A DNA stretch of 64,000 bases from Hordeum vulgare subsp. vulgare. Taxonomy: Eukaryota; Streptophyta; Magnoliopsida; Poales; Poaceae. Made by a program: the position numbers and the translations under genes. Below are positions 44,606 to 56,701 of the stretch, in pieces. Each line of letters begins with the position of its first letter. Positions within the stretch are counted from its first letter, which is position 1. The notes below the pieces were generated by a model. It made no database searches. It was not told where the DNA came from and saw nothing but the letters and a program-made list of their open reading frames with translations. Location of the stretch: contig NC_058518.1 of assembly GCF_904849725.1 (NCBI RefSeq), positions 326,576,581-326,640,580 on the forward strand, given 5' to 3'.

Positions 44606-47600
44606 TGTCGGGACCCCGATCCTAAGCCATAGGAATCTAGCCTGTAACACATCGCATCCCTTTGTGGTCTCACGCACGGTTAAATCCACGGCTGCAGCCT
44701 TACCTTAGCCGGGACCGTTTGCGTCTTTTGACTCACGTATGCGATAGTGTCGCTAGCAATCCAATGTCAAAGAACCCGGATCGACATGTGTAGTCATAAA
44801 CCAAAGTGGCAGTACCGCACAAGGACAGGCATACATGACCCAACAAAGCAGGTGTCGGTCACCGGCGAATGTAGACGAGTCGTAGCAAGCTACAAGGATT
44901 CCATTACATCGCGTGACATTTCCCCAAAGGGGACAGACACAGAAGCTAAGAAGGACACATGTGGGTCAACCAATGTGTCCGGAGCAGTAGTGAACTACCA
45001 AGGCTCATTGGATCACAAAGGGGCATTTCCTTGTAAGGAGTGCTACTAAAGTTCACGACTAGGTATTCGAACCCCATACATACCAAGTAAGACACACGTA
45101 CGCATGGCATACCGATATGTATAGATACATCGATGGCATCACAACATAACCATAAACATACAAGCTTTATTTAAGAGGCTCGGAAGAGCCACACACATAA
45201 TATTACACATTAAGGGTCTTACGACCCATAATAGCAGTCATACAATACAAGCCAGCGGAAGAGTTATAAACTGTCTGGGTACAGACAGGGCAACTAGAAG
45301 GCACATGGCCTGACTATACTACAGAGCAGACGTAGGGCCAGATCGTAGCTGGGACACCAGCTACTCGTCGTCGTCGATATCTACGAAGAACCCTCCATTA
45401 GGGTCATTAGCAACCTCTGCAACATTTATTAAGAAAACATGAGTACGAAGGTACTCAGCAAGACTTTAGGAGAGCTAAGTACTCATGCAAGGTATCAAAA
45501 AGGTATTGTGGGGTTTCATGCGGGAAGCCAGCATTTGACTCGTGGCTAGACATCTTGCACTTTGAAATTAGTTTTGACAACTTGATTTCTCGCACACGAG
45601 TCCACTAACACCACAACAATACACTATCGTGGAATCATTCCGTCTCCATACGGAAATGTCGTCCACGACACTCACGCTTATCTTGACAATTTTATGCGTA
45701 ACCATTGAAGTTATCTATGAACAACATATGTCTCCAAGTAGTCCATATCCGCGGACGCGGCTATTCGAATAGATCATAACCCTGCAGGGGTGTACTTCGT
45801 CACACACGCTCTCGCCACTTATCGCCATGTGCACGTCATGCACCTTGGCAACCTTCAAGCGGAAGCCCAGCGAGGGAGTCGGCCACGACCGCTAACCACA
45901 CTAGTACCTAGTCCAGGTTTATCACCTATCTGAGAGTAACCCGTACGGAAGTCCGGCCGAGGTTTCCGCCACGGCCTCAAACGATGTGCGCAGGGTTCCC
46001 AAGCCCACCATCCGGGTGCCACTTGGTACACCGTGCCACTGCCTACCGCATCACGGCCCACCTCTCAGGTCAGCACCATGCACGGCCTCCAGCATTACTA
46101 TAAACACCAGAAACTACTTGCAACTCCTGGACCGAGTACTACGCGATTAATAGGCCGAGCGGGGTCATATTTTAGGGCCCAGCATGTGGTAGTATCTAGT
46201 CTTGGATTACATACACGGAACTCAGTTCCTAAGGACGGTTCCAATGAAACAACCCGCCATGTACTCCTACACAGCCTTTCACCGGTACCTTTACCAAATC
46301 AAGTTCAACACACAACCTTTGCTCACCGAACACATTCCACATTTCTGTTCATCTCCCAGATGACAGACCATACACAACTCTAAGCATAGCATGCATAGCA
46401 GGATAAGGCACATCATAGCTCACGCAACTACCAGGTATGCTAGGTTGCAAGGTTCGGCTATTTACTGTGACAAGGTTAAGTCATGCAAAGGAAGTGGGTC
46501 CAACTATCGTGGCAAAAGCAGTTGAAGCATTTGATCCTAATGCAATGAATAGGTGCAGGAGCAAGAACATAGGAGTTATCGGGATGATCAAAAGGGTTGC
46601 TTGCCTTGTTGCTCAGAGGAGGAACGATATCCGTCAGACGGATATTCGGTGGAATCCGGGGGTGCGGAGCCTACCGAAAAGAATGGCAACATTCAATAAC
46701 AATCATATGCACTCAAAATGATGCATGAGCATGGCATGAGAATGCAAGTGGTAAGTTATTATTTTCAACATGTATTAGGTTTAGAGTTGATTTGAATCAC
46801 ATTCGAATAGCAATTCAAACGGGGTATTCTCGGATACCGGTTTAATTGATTCGACCTGATGCTCAGATCAACTTGATGTTAACATGCATGAAAGTTCATG
46901 TTATGGTACTGATTTGTAATTAGGGCAGTGTGTGATCATTGCATATATAATGAAATTTGAATATTTTTGCAAATTCCATTTATAAAGTGATTAAAAGAAT
47001 TGAATTATTCCTTATTTCACAATTTAGGGTTCTGTAACTTTTTCAAACATAGTTGAAAATAGCATAATCAGAATCCTCGAATTTTTCTGATACTTTTTCA
47101 TATATAAATTATTTTCATTGGAGTTACAGATTAATTTCTATGATTTTTACAATTTTTAGCAATTTCCTGAATTAGTTTTATACTGGAAATTCTATTTATT
47201 GCATCAGGCTGACGTCAGCAGGTCAGCCGACCTGTTCAGGTCAAACCTGACAGGGGGGCCCCACTGGTCAGCCTCTCTGGGACTAATCCCGCGCTGACCA
47301 GCCCCTAATTGGGGTTTGACCAGGCGTGGGGCCCTCTGGCAGCGACTGAGGGGAGGGCGATTATGCCCTAATGGTCGGCCACGTCGACGCCCACCGGAGG
47401 GTGGTCGCCGGCGACCAGACCCGCGGCGGAGGGCTCGCCGGAGGCGACCTAGACGGCGCTGCACAGCACCAAAACGCCCGCGGTTGGCAGCTACAGCATG
47501 CTCGCGAAGTGGCCGATCTGGCAGGACCATCTGGGGAGGCTAGGGTCGCCGGAAGAGGCGTCGGCGACGAGCCGGAGCGGTGGCCGAAGCTCGGGCGCCA

Positions 47601-48764
47601 TCGGGGTCTTTGAATTAGGGGGATCCACGCTCGGTTCTTAGCTGCTACGGCATCTACGCGTCGTCCTGGAGCTGCTGGTGCCCTCGGAAGGACGAGCTGA
47701 TCATCGGAGGGCTACCGGCGACGAGCGGCAGCGGCGGTCCTCGTCGGGCTCCGGTGAAACTAGAGCTAGAGGAGGGGATCGACGGGGGAAACTTAGGGGA
47801 AACGATCGTGCTCACGGGGAGTGCAGAGCAGAGCTTAGACGGCTCGGGGAAGGCCTGGGGGCGACGAATCGACGGGAGAGGTCCGGCGGCCGGAGGTGGA
47901 AGACGACGGCGTTGCGGGCGTTGCAAGGCTCGAGGAAGCTTCGGCTTCTGCAGAGATGACCAGGGCGACGAGCCGGAGCTAATGGCGTGCTCTGGGAGGG
48001 AAACCTATGGCCAGGGGCACGGGCAGCTCGAGCTCGAGCTCGGCTCTAATGGCGGCAGCAAGGAGGAGGAGGAGATCCGGGAGGAGGAGGAGAACCGAGG
48101 CGGGGAATGGATAGGGGCGGCTCTGGGGAGCTTATCCCCGTCGTCGCCAGCGCGAGGCGGCGGCCAGGCAGGCACGCAGGTGCGTGGCTCCGCCGGAGGG
48201 GGCGGCGGCCACCTCCTGCTGCCTACTGGCGCGAGGGAGGGGACGAGCGGGGAGATGGGCCGGGCCAGGCTTAGGCGACAGGTAAGGATTTTCCATTTTT
48301 TTTTGTTTTTGTTTTTCTGTTTTGCTAATTATTGTTTTGCTAATTAATTTAGCTCCAAAACAAAAAGTAAAAACTATTTTAGACCTCCTGAAATATTTGT
48401 TATAATATCCCCACTCATTTTCGAGGTTTTCAACATTTTTGGAAATTTATAGATTCTGATTTCAAATTTTAAAGTTTGAAACCAGTGGCTTTTGCATTTA
48501 TTTAAAATGCTTAAAGTGTCAAGAAAATAGTTTTCTCCAATGCTCATTTACTTTCATGATTTATCAGAAAGTTTGAACATTTCTTGAGGCCATTTTTGGG
48601 TTCATTGATTTTGAACTAGTTTGAAATTTCCTTTAATTGAAATGGTGGCTAGGGTTTTGAGTTTTGCCTTTGCCACTTTGTTGTTTTTGTTGAAACTTCT
48701 TAGATGCAAATGCAAAGAAGACATGAGCACAATGCTATCTTGCTTAAGGGTTAGGGATGTGACA
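44606..48764 (-). repeat. Z 5' LTR
   Basis: Homologous to 34438-38594 over its full length with scattered substitutions and a few single-base indels. The final bases gatgtgaca are followed by the CGTAT duplication. Confidence 0.95.
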
Positions 48765-48771
48765 CGTATCA

Positions 48772-51500
48772 AGCATCCCCAAGCTTAACTCCTGCTCGTC
48801 CTCGAGTAGGGAAGTGAGAAAGAATGAATTTTTGATGTGGAATGCTACCTAGCATAGTTGTCCTTTGCAACTTCTTTCACGTGACATGAATGTTCAGATC
48901 CGTAAGATTCAGAACAATAGTTTGCTATTGACATGAAAATAGTAATACTTCAAGCAAACTAGCAAAGTAATCATGAACTTTCAAAATAACAAGGCCTAAG
49001 AAAGTTATCCCTACAAAATCATATAGTCTGGCTATGCTCCATCATTCTCACAAAACTAATGTAAATCATGCACAACCCTGGAATTGGCCAAGTAATTGTT
49101 TTCGCACTCTTACTTTCTCAAACTTTTTATAACTATCACGCAATACATGAGTGCGAGCCATGGATATAGCACTATAGGTGGAATAGAGTGTGGTGGTGGT
49201 TGTGAGACAAAAAGGAGGAGATGGTCACACTGACTCGGCGTATCAATAGGCTATGGAGATGCCCATTAATAGATATCAATGTGAATGAGTAGGGATTGCC
49301 ATACAAGAGATGCACTAGACCTATAAGTATGTGAAAGCTCAAAAGGAAAACTAGTGGGTGTGCATCCAACTTGCTTGCTCACGAAGACCTAGGGCAATTT
49401 TGAGGAAGCCCATCATTGGAATATATAAGCCAAGTTATAAAATGAAGATTTCCACTAGAATATGGTAGTGACAAAGAAAGAAGCTCTCAATCATGAAGAA
49501 CATGGTGCTAACATGAAGCACAAGTGTGGAAAAAGATAGTAGCATTGTCCCTTCTCTCTTTTTCCCTCCTTTTTTCATTTGGGCTTTTAGGCCTCTTTTT
49601 TTCTCTCTTTTTTTGTTTCTGGGCTCTTTGGCCTCTTTTTTTATTTCCTCACATGGGACAATGCTCTAATAATGATGATCATCATACTTTTATTTACTCA
49701 CAGCTCAAAGATCACAATGATGATGACTCCATAGGAAATGCCTTCGAAAGTGTACCGGGATGTGCAACGATCTAGCATGGCGTATGATGTTGAAACATCT
49801 CGCTAGCTATCTTACGATCATGCAATGGAAATATGAGAGTAACGGCACAAGTCATGAGACGGAACGGTGGTAGTTGCATGGCAATATATCTCGGAATGGC
49901 TATAAAAATGCCATAGTAGGTAGATATGGTGGCTGTTTTGAGGAAGGAATTTGGTGGGTTTGTGCACCGGCGAGAATTGCACGGCACTAGAGAGGCTAGC
50001 AATGGTGGAAGGTGAAAGTGCATCTATACCATGGGCTCACATTAGTCATGAAGAACTCACATACTTATTGCGAAAGTTTTTATTAGTAAACGAAAGAAAG
50101 TGGTAAACGCATACTCCGAGGGGAAGGGTTGGTAGTTGTAAACCATCGAGCGATCCCGACTTCAACACAAAGGATGACAATCAATAGATCAATTATGCTC
50201 CGACTTCCTAACATAGCGGTTCACCATACGTGCATGCTACGGGAATCACTAACTCCAACACAAGTATTTCTAGATTCACAACACCCTACTAACATAACTC
50301 TTAATATTACCGAATCCACGTCTCAGAACTAATTGAGAGGAATCGAAACTTCTCTTTCTACTCAATGCACATGAAGATGGAGGTTTTTGCATCCTCTTTG
50401 GGTACCTAGCACATTTGGGACTACTTTCATAGCATAAGCCAACTACCAAATCACGCACCACCGTGCTCTAAAAGATATAAGTGAAGCACAAGAGCAAAAG
50501 TATCTAGCTCAATAGATATAAGTGAAGCACTACAGCAAAAGTATCTAGCTCAAAAGATATAAGTGAAGCACTATGAGCATTCTAGCAAAGTCACGATGAG
50601 TGCATGTCTCTCTCTCTCTCAAAAGGGTGTGCAGCAAGGATGATTGTGACACAACAAAAATAAAAGACTCCTATGATAAAAGACGCTCCAAGAAAAACAC
50701 ATATCATGTGGTGAATAAAAATATAGCTCCAAGTAATGTTACCAATGGATTGAAGACAAAAGAGGGGATGCCTTCCCGGGGCATCCCCAAGCTTAGGCTT
50801 TTTGGTGTCCTTGAATTTGTCTTGGTATGCCTTGGCATCCCCAAGCTTGAGCTCTTTCCACTCCTTATCTCTTTGTCCATGAGAACATCATCCAAAACTT
50901 GAAAACTTCACAACACAAAACTTAAAGAGAAACTTGTGATAACATTACTACAAGAAAACAAACTACCACTTCTTTTGGTACTGTAGAAAACTTGAATTAC
51001 ATCTATATTGATGATAGGCTACTGTATTCTCACTTTTTCATGGCTAGTACCCCCTGATACTAACCATATTTTCATCAAAACAAGCAACCAACTCAACAAA
51101 AACAGAATCTGTCAAAAACAAACCAGTCTGTAGCAATCTATATACTTCGTATACTTCTTGTACCTCAAAAAATCTGCAAAATTACGACGGCCTGGGCAAA
51201 ACACATATCAATCCGCAGCAAAAGGAATCAACTCAAAATCTCTTTCTTAATAAAAATTAAAAATCGTCTCATGAGCGAAAAGTTTCTGTCTTTTTCCAGC
51301 AAGATCAAACAACCATTACCAAGACTAGTCATAAAGGCTTTGCTTGGCTGAAACACAAAAAGAAACACAAAAAACACAATCACAACAGAATTATGGAAGT
51401 GTGGACGCAACAAAACAGAAAGAAAAAGATAAATTCATTGGGTTGCCTCCCAACAAGCGCTATTGTTTAACGCCCTTAGCTAGGCATAAAAGCGATAGAA
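48772..51500 (-). repeat. W internal region, PPT side (non-coding)
   Basis: It opens with the PPT (48772-48786). Up to about 51050 it matches 30636-32890 of Y, and 51055-51490 matches 55354-55785 of Y. No significant ORF is present. It contains the same ggcatccccaagctt repeats (near 50780 and 50835) and a T-rich tract near 49550-49640. Confidence 0.8.
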
Positions 51501-53577
51501 TCATGTATCATCGTCTTTGGTGCTCAACCCATAAGTGGCCCTCATCATGGATTCATAAGGAAATCTTATTTTCTTTCTAGGAAAGTGTTCCATGCCCTTC
51601 CTTAAAGGAAATTGAAATCTAATATTCCCTTCCTTCATATCGATGATAGCACCGGTAGTCCTTAGGAAAGGTCTACCAAGAACAATAGGGCATGTAGGAT
51701 TGCAATCAATGTCAAGCACAATGAAATCCATGGGTACATAGTTCCTATTTGCACTAATAAGAACATCATTGATCCTTCCCATGGGTTTCTTGACAGTAGA
51801 ATCAGCAAGATGCAAATTAAGAGAACACTCTTCAATCTCATTAAAGCCAAGAACATCGCATAAAGACTTTGGAATCGTAGAAACACTAGCGCCCAAATCA
51901 CACAAAGCATTGCACTCATAGTTTTTGATTTTGATTTTGATGGTAGGTTCCCACTCATCATGAAGCTTTCTAGGGATAGAGACTTCCAATTCAAGTTTCT
52001 CTTCAAGAGATTTTATCACAGCTTCGACGATATGATCGGTAAAGGCTTTGTTTTGGCTATAAGCGTGTGGAGAGTTCAACATGGATTGCATCAAAGAAAT
52101 GCATTCAATCAAGGAGCAACTATCATAATTGAATTCCTTGAAATCCACGGTAGTAATTTCATTACTACTCAAAGTTTTAACGTCTTCTACTCCACTTTTA
52201 ATGCTTTTAACATCAAGATAGATGGACTCCGAATCATTGGGGCACTTTTCAACCAACGTGGATTCATATCCAGCCCCATAATCATTAGGTTTGACACAAG
52301 AAAACAAAGATTTAATGGGAGTCACACCAAGCACTTTAAGATCTTCGTGATTCTCATCACGAGAATACGCCTTTTTAAGCCATTCATGTCTAGCACGAAT
52401 TTGGGCGGTTCTTTCTTGGCTCTCAATCATCGAAACACGCATAGCTTTCAAAGTTTCATCCGTGTTGATTTTGGGAGGAGCACATCTAACTTCCAAAGCG
52501 TCAACATCACAAGAAATTCTATCCACGCTCTTAGCCAAATCGTCAATTTTGAGTAGTTTTTCCTCTATGGACGCATTGAAAATCTTTTGAGAGTTGCTGA
52601 ACTCTTTGATATTACTCTCTAGGTCAGAGGGTAATCTATTGTAATTTCCATGAGTATTGTTGTAGGAATTGCCAAAGTTATTAGAGGAGTTACTAGGAAA
52701 AGGCCTAGGGACATAGTTTCCTCTAAAGGCATTGTTGTTGCCAAAGTTATTCCTACCAACAAAATTAACGTCCAAGCTAGCGTTGCTACTCTTAATCAAA
52801 GAAGACAAAGGCATATCATTAGGATCCAAAGGAGCACTTCTACTAGCAACCAAATTCATTAACTCATCCATCTTAGCACTCAACGAGTTAATTTCTTCTA
52901 TAGCGTGTACCTTCTTACCAGTAGGTGACCTTTTAGTGTGCCATTGAGAGTAGTTTGTAATGATGTTGTCTAAGAGCTTTGTGGCTTCCCCTAACGTGAT
53001 TTCCATGAACGTTCCACCTGAGGCGGAGTCCAAGATATTTCTAGAAGTGAAGTTCAAGCCAGCGTAAAAGATTTGAATAATCATCCAAAGGCTCAAGCCA
53101 TGAGCGGGACAATTTCTAATCATTAATTTCATTCTCTCCCAAGCTTGTGCAACATGTTCATGATCAAGTTGCTTGACATTCATGATATCATTACGGAGAG
53201 AGATGATCTTAGCCGGCGGAAAATACTTGGATATATGAGCATCTTTGCACTTATCCCAAGAATCGATACTATTTTTGGGCAAAGAAGAAAACCAAGTTTT
53301 TGGCGTGATCTCGCAACGAGAAAGGAAAAGGATTCAATTTAATCACGTCATTATCCACATCTTTTTTCTTTTGCATATCGCAAAGCTCAATGAAGGTATT
53401 GAGATGGGATGCGTCATCTTCACTAGGAAGGCCAGAGAATTGCTCTTTCAAAACAAGATTCAACAAAGAGGCATTAATTTTGTACGACTCCGCAATACTG
53501 GCGGGAGCAATCGAAGTACTAATAAAATCATTATTATTAGTATTCGAGAAGTCACAAATTTTGGTGTTTTCGTTCAT
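51501..53577 (-). pseudogene. W gag-protease, one frameshift
   Basis: The N-terminal part starts MNENTKICDFSNTNNND at 53577 and runs in one frame to about 53270 (LNPFPFSLRDHAKNLV). The rest, 53282-51501 (593 residues), lies in another frame. It carries the Athila-type gag region (WDKCKDAHISKYFPP, EHVAQAWERMKLM, IIQIFYAGLN), a long Asn-rich linker (about residues 180-230), and an aspartic protease with LCDLGASVSTI followed by PIVLGRPFLRT. It then stops; no RT, RNase H or integrase follows. The protein would supply particles and processing but no polymerase. An alternative upstream methionine at 53709 gives an unlikely Cys/Leu-rich leader. Confidence 0.88.
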
Positions 53578-53767
53578 GGTGACTTCAGCAAGCAAGCAAG
53601 CACACAAGCAAACAAAGAGCAGGCGAGAAAAAGGGCGAACAAAAAGGCGAACGAAAAAGGCAAATTGGTGAAGTGGGGGAGAGGAAAACAAGAGGCAACT
53701 GGCAAACAAAGTAAATGCAAGAGATGAGTTTGCGACACCTACTTGGATGAGTTCTTGACTTGATTTT

Positions 53768-53787
53768 CCTCCCAGGCAACAGTGCGA
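53768..53787 (-). other. Degenerate primer-binding site of W
   Basis: The minus strand reads TCGCACTGTTGCCTGGGAGG, resembling the tRNA-Asp PBS of X and Y with several mismatches, 10 bases inside the 5' LTR. A closer PBS-like stretch lies within the LTR itself (53804-53822). Confidence 0.5.
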
Positions 53788-53797
53788 GAAATTCTTC

Positions 53798-55348
53798 TGT
53801 TATCCCACCGACAACATCGCCAGAAATTGACACGTTCACAGAGGCTGGGCTTGCGTTGGTTTTTCCCTTGAAGAGGAAAGGGTGATGCAGCACAGGAGCA
53901 GTAAGTATTTCCCTCAGTTTGAGAACCAAGGTATCGATCCAGAAGGAGGGTCTTGTCAAGTCCAGAGTACCTGCGCAAACACAAACAAGCTTGCACCCAA
54001 CGCTTCAAAGGGGTTGTCAATCCCTTCAAGATTGTTTGCAAATTGAGATCTGAAGGCGGAAAGTACAATGAAGTAAAACGTGTAAGGCTAAAAACATGGT
54101 GTGGAGTAGACCCTGGGGGCCATAGTGTTCACTAGAGGCTTCTCTCAAAATAGCAAGTATCACGGTGGGTGAACAAATTACTGTCGAGCAATTAATAGAA
54201 CCGCGCAAAGTCATGACGATATCTAAGGCAATGATCATACATATAGGCATCACGTCCGAGACAAGTAGACCGATACTTTCTGCATCTACTACTATTACTC
54301 CACACATCGACCGCTATCCAGCATGCATCTAGTGTATTGAGTTCATGACGAACATAGTAACGCTTTAAGCAAGATGACATGATGTAGAGGGATAATCTCA
54401 AACCAATGATGAAAACCCCATCTTTTTACCCTTGATGGCAACAACACGATGCGTGCCTCGCTACCCCTTCTGTCACTGGGTGAGGTCACCGCACGGTATG
54501 AACCCAAAACCAAGCACTTCTCCCATTGGAAGAATCATAGATCTAGTTGGCCAAAGAAAACCCACAACTCGAACAGAATTACAAGGATATGAAATCATGC
54601 ATAAGAGAGATCAGAAGAAACTCAAATAAGATTCATAGATAATCTGATCATAAATCCACAATTCATCGGATCTTGACAAACGCACCGCAAAAGAAGATTA
54701 CATCGGATAGATCTCCATGAAGATCATGGAGAACTTTGTATTGAAGATCCAAGAGAGAGAAGAAGCCATCTAGTTACTAACTATGGACCCGTAGGTCTAT
54801 GGTGAACTACTCACGCATCATCGGAGAGGTCATGGAGTTGATGAAGAAGCCCTCTGTGTCCGAATCCCCCTCCGGCAGGGCACCAGAATGTGCCCCAGAT
54901 GGGATCTTGCGGAGACAGAAGCTTGCGGCGGCGGAAAAGTACTTTCGATGATCTCCTAATTTTTTTGGGATATTTAGGGAATATATAGGCTTAACCCCTA
55001 GGTCAGGGGACGCTCAGAGGGCCCACAAGCCTGGATGGCGCGGCCTCCCCCCTGGTCGCGGGGTGGGGGCTTGTGGGGCCCATGGGGCTCCCCTGCCTTG
55101 GCTCCCAAACTCCCCGATCTTCTTCCGTTCCAGAAAAAATCTTTTCGGGGATTTTCTTCCATTTGGACTCTATTTCAAAATCTCCTCTGAAAGGGGTCAA
55201 AAACATGAAAAAAAACAGGAACTGGCACTTGGCACTGAGTTAATAAGTTAGTCCCAAAAAATAAATAAAAGGCATGCAAAACATCCAAAGTTTGACAAGA
55301 TAACAACATGAAACCATCAAAAATTATAGATACATTGGAGACTTATCA
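53798..55348 (-). repeat. W 5' LTR (1,551 bp)
   Basis: Plus strand tgttatcccaccgac...gatacattggagacttatca. It contains the hairpin cassette (55024-55075) and TATA (54981-54987). The target copy ttacc follows. Confidence 0.92.
55024..55075. repeat. 52-bp hairpin cassette in the W 5' LTR
   Basis: Same orientation as the box at 34119-34170, with a few substitutions in the loop. Confidence 0.8.
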
Positions 55349-55353
55349 TTACC

Positions 55354-55800
55354 ACCCGATACTAACCATAGTTTCATCAAAACAAGCAACCAACTCAACA
55401 AAAACAGAATCTGTCAAAAACAGACCAGTCTGTAGCAATCTGTATACTTCGTATACTTCTGGTTCCTCAACAAATCTGAAAAATTACGAAGGCCTGGGCA
55501 AAAAGCATATCTACCAGCAGCAAAAAGAATCATCTCAAAAGCTCTTTGTGAATAAAAATGAAAAAGCATCTCGTGAGCAAATAGGTTCTATCTTTTTCCA
55601 GCAGGATCAAACAACCATTACCGAGACTAGTCATAAAGGTTTTGCTTGGCTCAAACACAAAAAGAAACACAAAAAACATAATCACAACAGAATTATGAAA
55701 GTGTGGACGCGACAAACAGAAAGAAAAAGATAATTCATTGGGTTGCCTCCCAACAAGCGCTATTGTTTAACGCCCTTAGCTAGGCATTGATTTCAATGAT
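55354..55800 (-). repeat. Y internal region adjoining W (non-coding)
   Basis: Matches 51055-51490 of W (gatactaaccata..., ggttgcctcccaacaagcgc, taacgcccttagctaggcat). It shows that Y and W share this region and that W inserted just before it. Confidence 0.8.
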
Positions 55801-55802
55801 GC

Positions 55803-56643
55803 TCACATAAAAGGTAAGGATTGAAACACAACGAGAGCATCATGGAGCATATGGCTAGCACTTTTAAGTCTAACCCACTTCCTATGCATAGGGATTTTGT
55901 GATCAAACAATTTATTGGAGCAAGAATCAACTAGCATAGGAAGGCAAAACAAGCATAGCTTCAAAAATTTCAACACATGGAGAGGAAGGTTGATACTATT
56001 GCAATAAGTAGAAGCATATGATCCTCTCATAGTAATTTTCAGTAGCATCATGAAGGAATTCAACAATATAACCAACACCTAAGGATTTCTTTTCATTATC
56101 TACAAGCATAGAAATTTTACTACTCTCCACATAAGGAAATCTATTCTCAAGAATAGTAGGGGGAGTATCGTAAAAGACTTGAGCACTACAAATTGTGTAC
56201 ACAATGAAAAAGCAAGGTTTAGCAAAGGGGTTCTCGAAAGTATGACAAGTTTTATCATCCCTCTTATTTATAGCATAAGTATCCTCACAATAATCATCAT
56301 AGATATGGGGCATGCTTTCATCAAAATGATTTTGATCATTCAAAGTGAAAGAACTAAAAAGATCATTTTCATCAAATATAGCATCCCCACGCTTGTGGCT
56401 TTGCATATCATTAGCATCATGGGTATTCAAAGAATTTGTGCTAACAACATTGCAATCATGCTCATCATTCACATATTCTATGCCAAGCATTCTATGTAAT
56501 TCTTCTTTCAGCACTTGAGCACAATTTTCCTTCCCATCATGCTCACGAAAGACATTGAAAAGATGGAGCATATCAGGCATCCTCAATTCCATTTTTTGTA
56601 GTTTTCTAGCAAAAGAACAAGAAACAAAAAGATTCGAATGCAA
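55803..56643 (-). pseudogene. Y ORF of unknown function at the gag position
   Basis: The frame 56643-55996 (215 residues) begins only 31 bases from the PBS. It has a basic N-terminus (FARKLQKMELR), a central acidic and His/Asn-rich part (NVVSTNSLNTHDANDMQSHK, YDDYCEDTYAIN) and a segment GYIVEFLHDATENYYER. A second frame (56078-55803) overlaps its end and continues with KIPMHRKWVRLK, which suggests one frameshift in an original protein of about 280 residues. It has no gag, zinc-knuckle, protease or RT motif, and I do not recognise a domain. It is the only coding sequence of Y. Confidence 0.55.
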
Positions 56644-56673
56644 GATCTAAAGATATACCTTCAAGCACTAACC

Positions 56674-56691
56674 TCCCCGGCAACGGCGCCA
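56674..56691 (-). other. Primer-binding site of Y (tRNA-Asp type)
   Basis: The minus strand reads TGGCGCCGTTGCCGGGGA, identical to that of X, 10 bases inside the 5' LTR. Confidence 0.88.
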
Positions 56692-56701
56692 GAAAAATGC
56701 T

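Larger units (their letters stand above)
34438..48764 (-). mobile_element. Gypsy element Z (chromodomain type), complete, 14,327 bp
   Basis: The LTRs are 34438-38594 (4,157 bp) and 44606-48764 (4,159 bp), the internal region is 38595-44605, and the duplication is CGTAT. The PBS is of initiator tRNA-Met type. The internal region carries an extra ORF, then gag-pol in one frame with a single TGA. A hand comparison of the first 850 or so bases of the two LTRs shows about 18 differences, with fewer towards the other end. Z is therefore the youngest layer, as nesting also requires. It belongs to the same family as Q. Confidence 0.96.
32891..55348 (-). mobile_element. Gypsy element W (gag-protease only), containing nested Z
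   Basis: The 3' LTR is 32891-34437 plus 48770-48771, the internal region 48772-53797, and the 5' LTR 53798-55348. It encodes gag and an aspartic protease but no reverse transcriptase or integrase, so it is non-autonomous. The LTRs are about 1,549 and 1,551 bp and very similar. It is nested in Y, with which it shares the promoter-side LTR end, the PPT and the adjoining non-coding region. Confidence 0.9.

Noticed and set aside
37585..48347. Twin 197-codon plus-strand ORFs at 37585-38178 and 47754-48347
   Set aside because: They are identical in position within the two Z LTRs, so duplication is explained by retrotransposition. The Q LTR does not keep the frame, and the protein is low-complexity Gly/Glu/Arg.
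51960..52556. 198-codon plus-strand ORF
   Set aside because: It lies antisense to the well-supported W gag-protease frame and has no recognisable domain.
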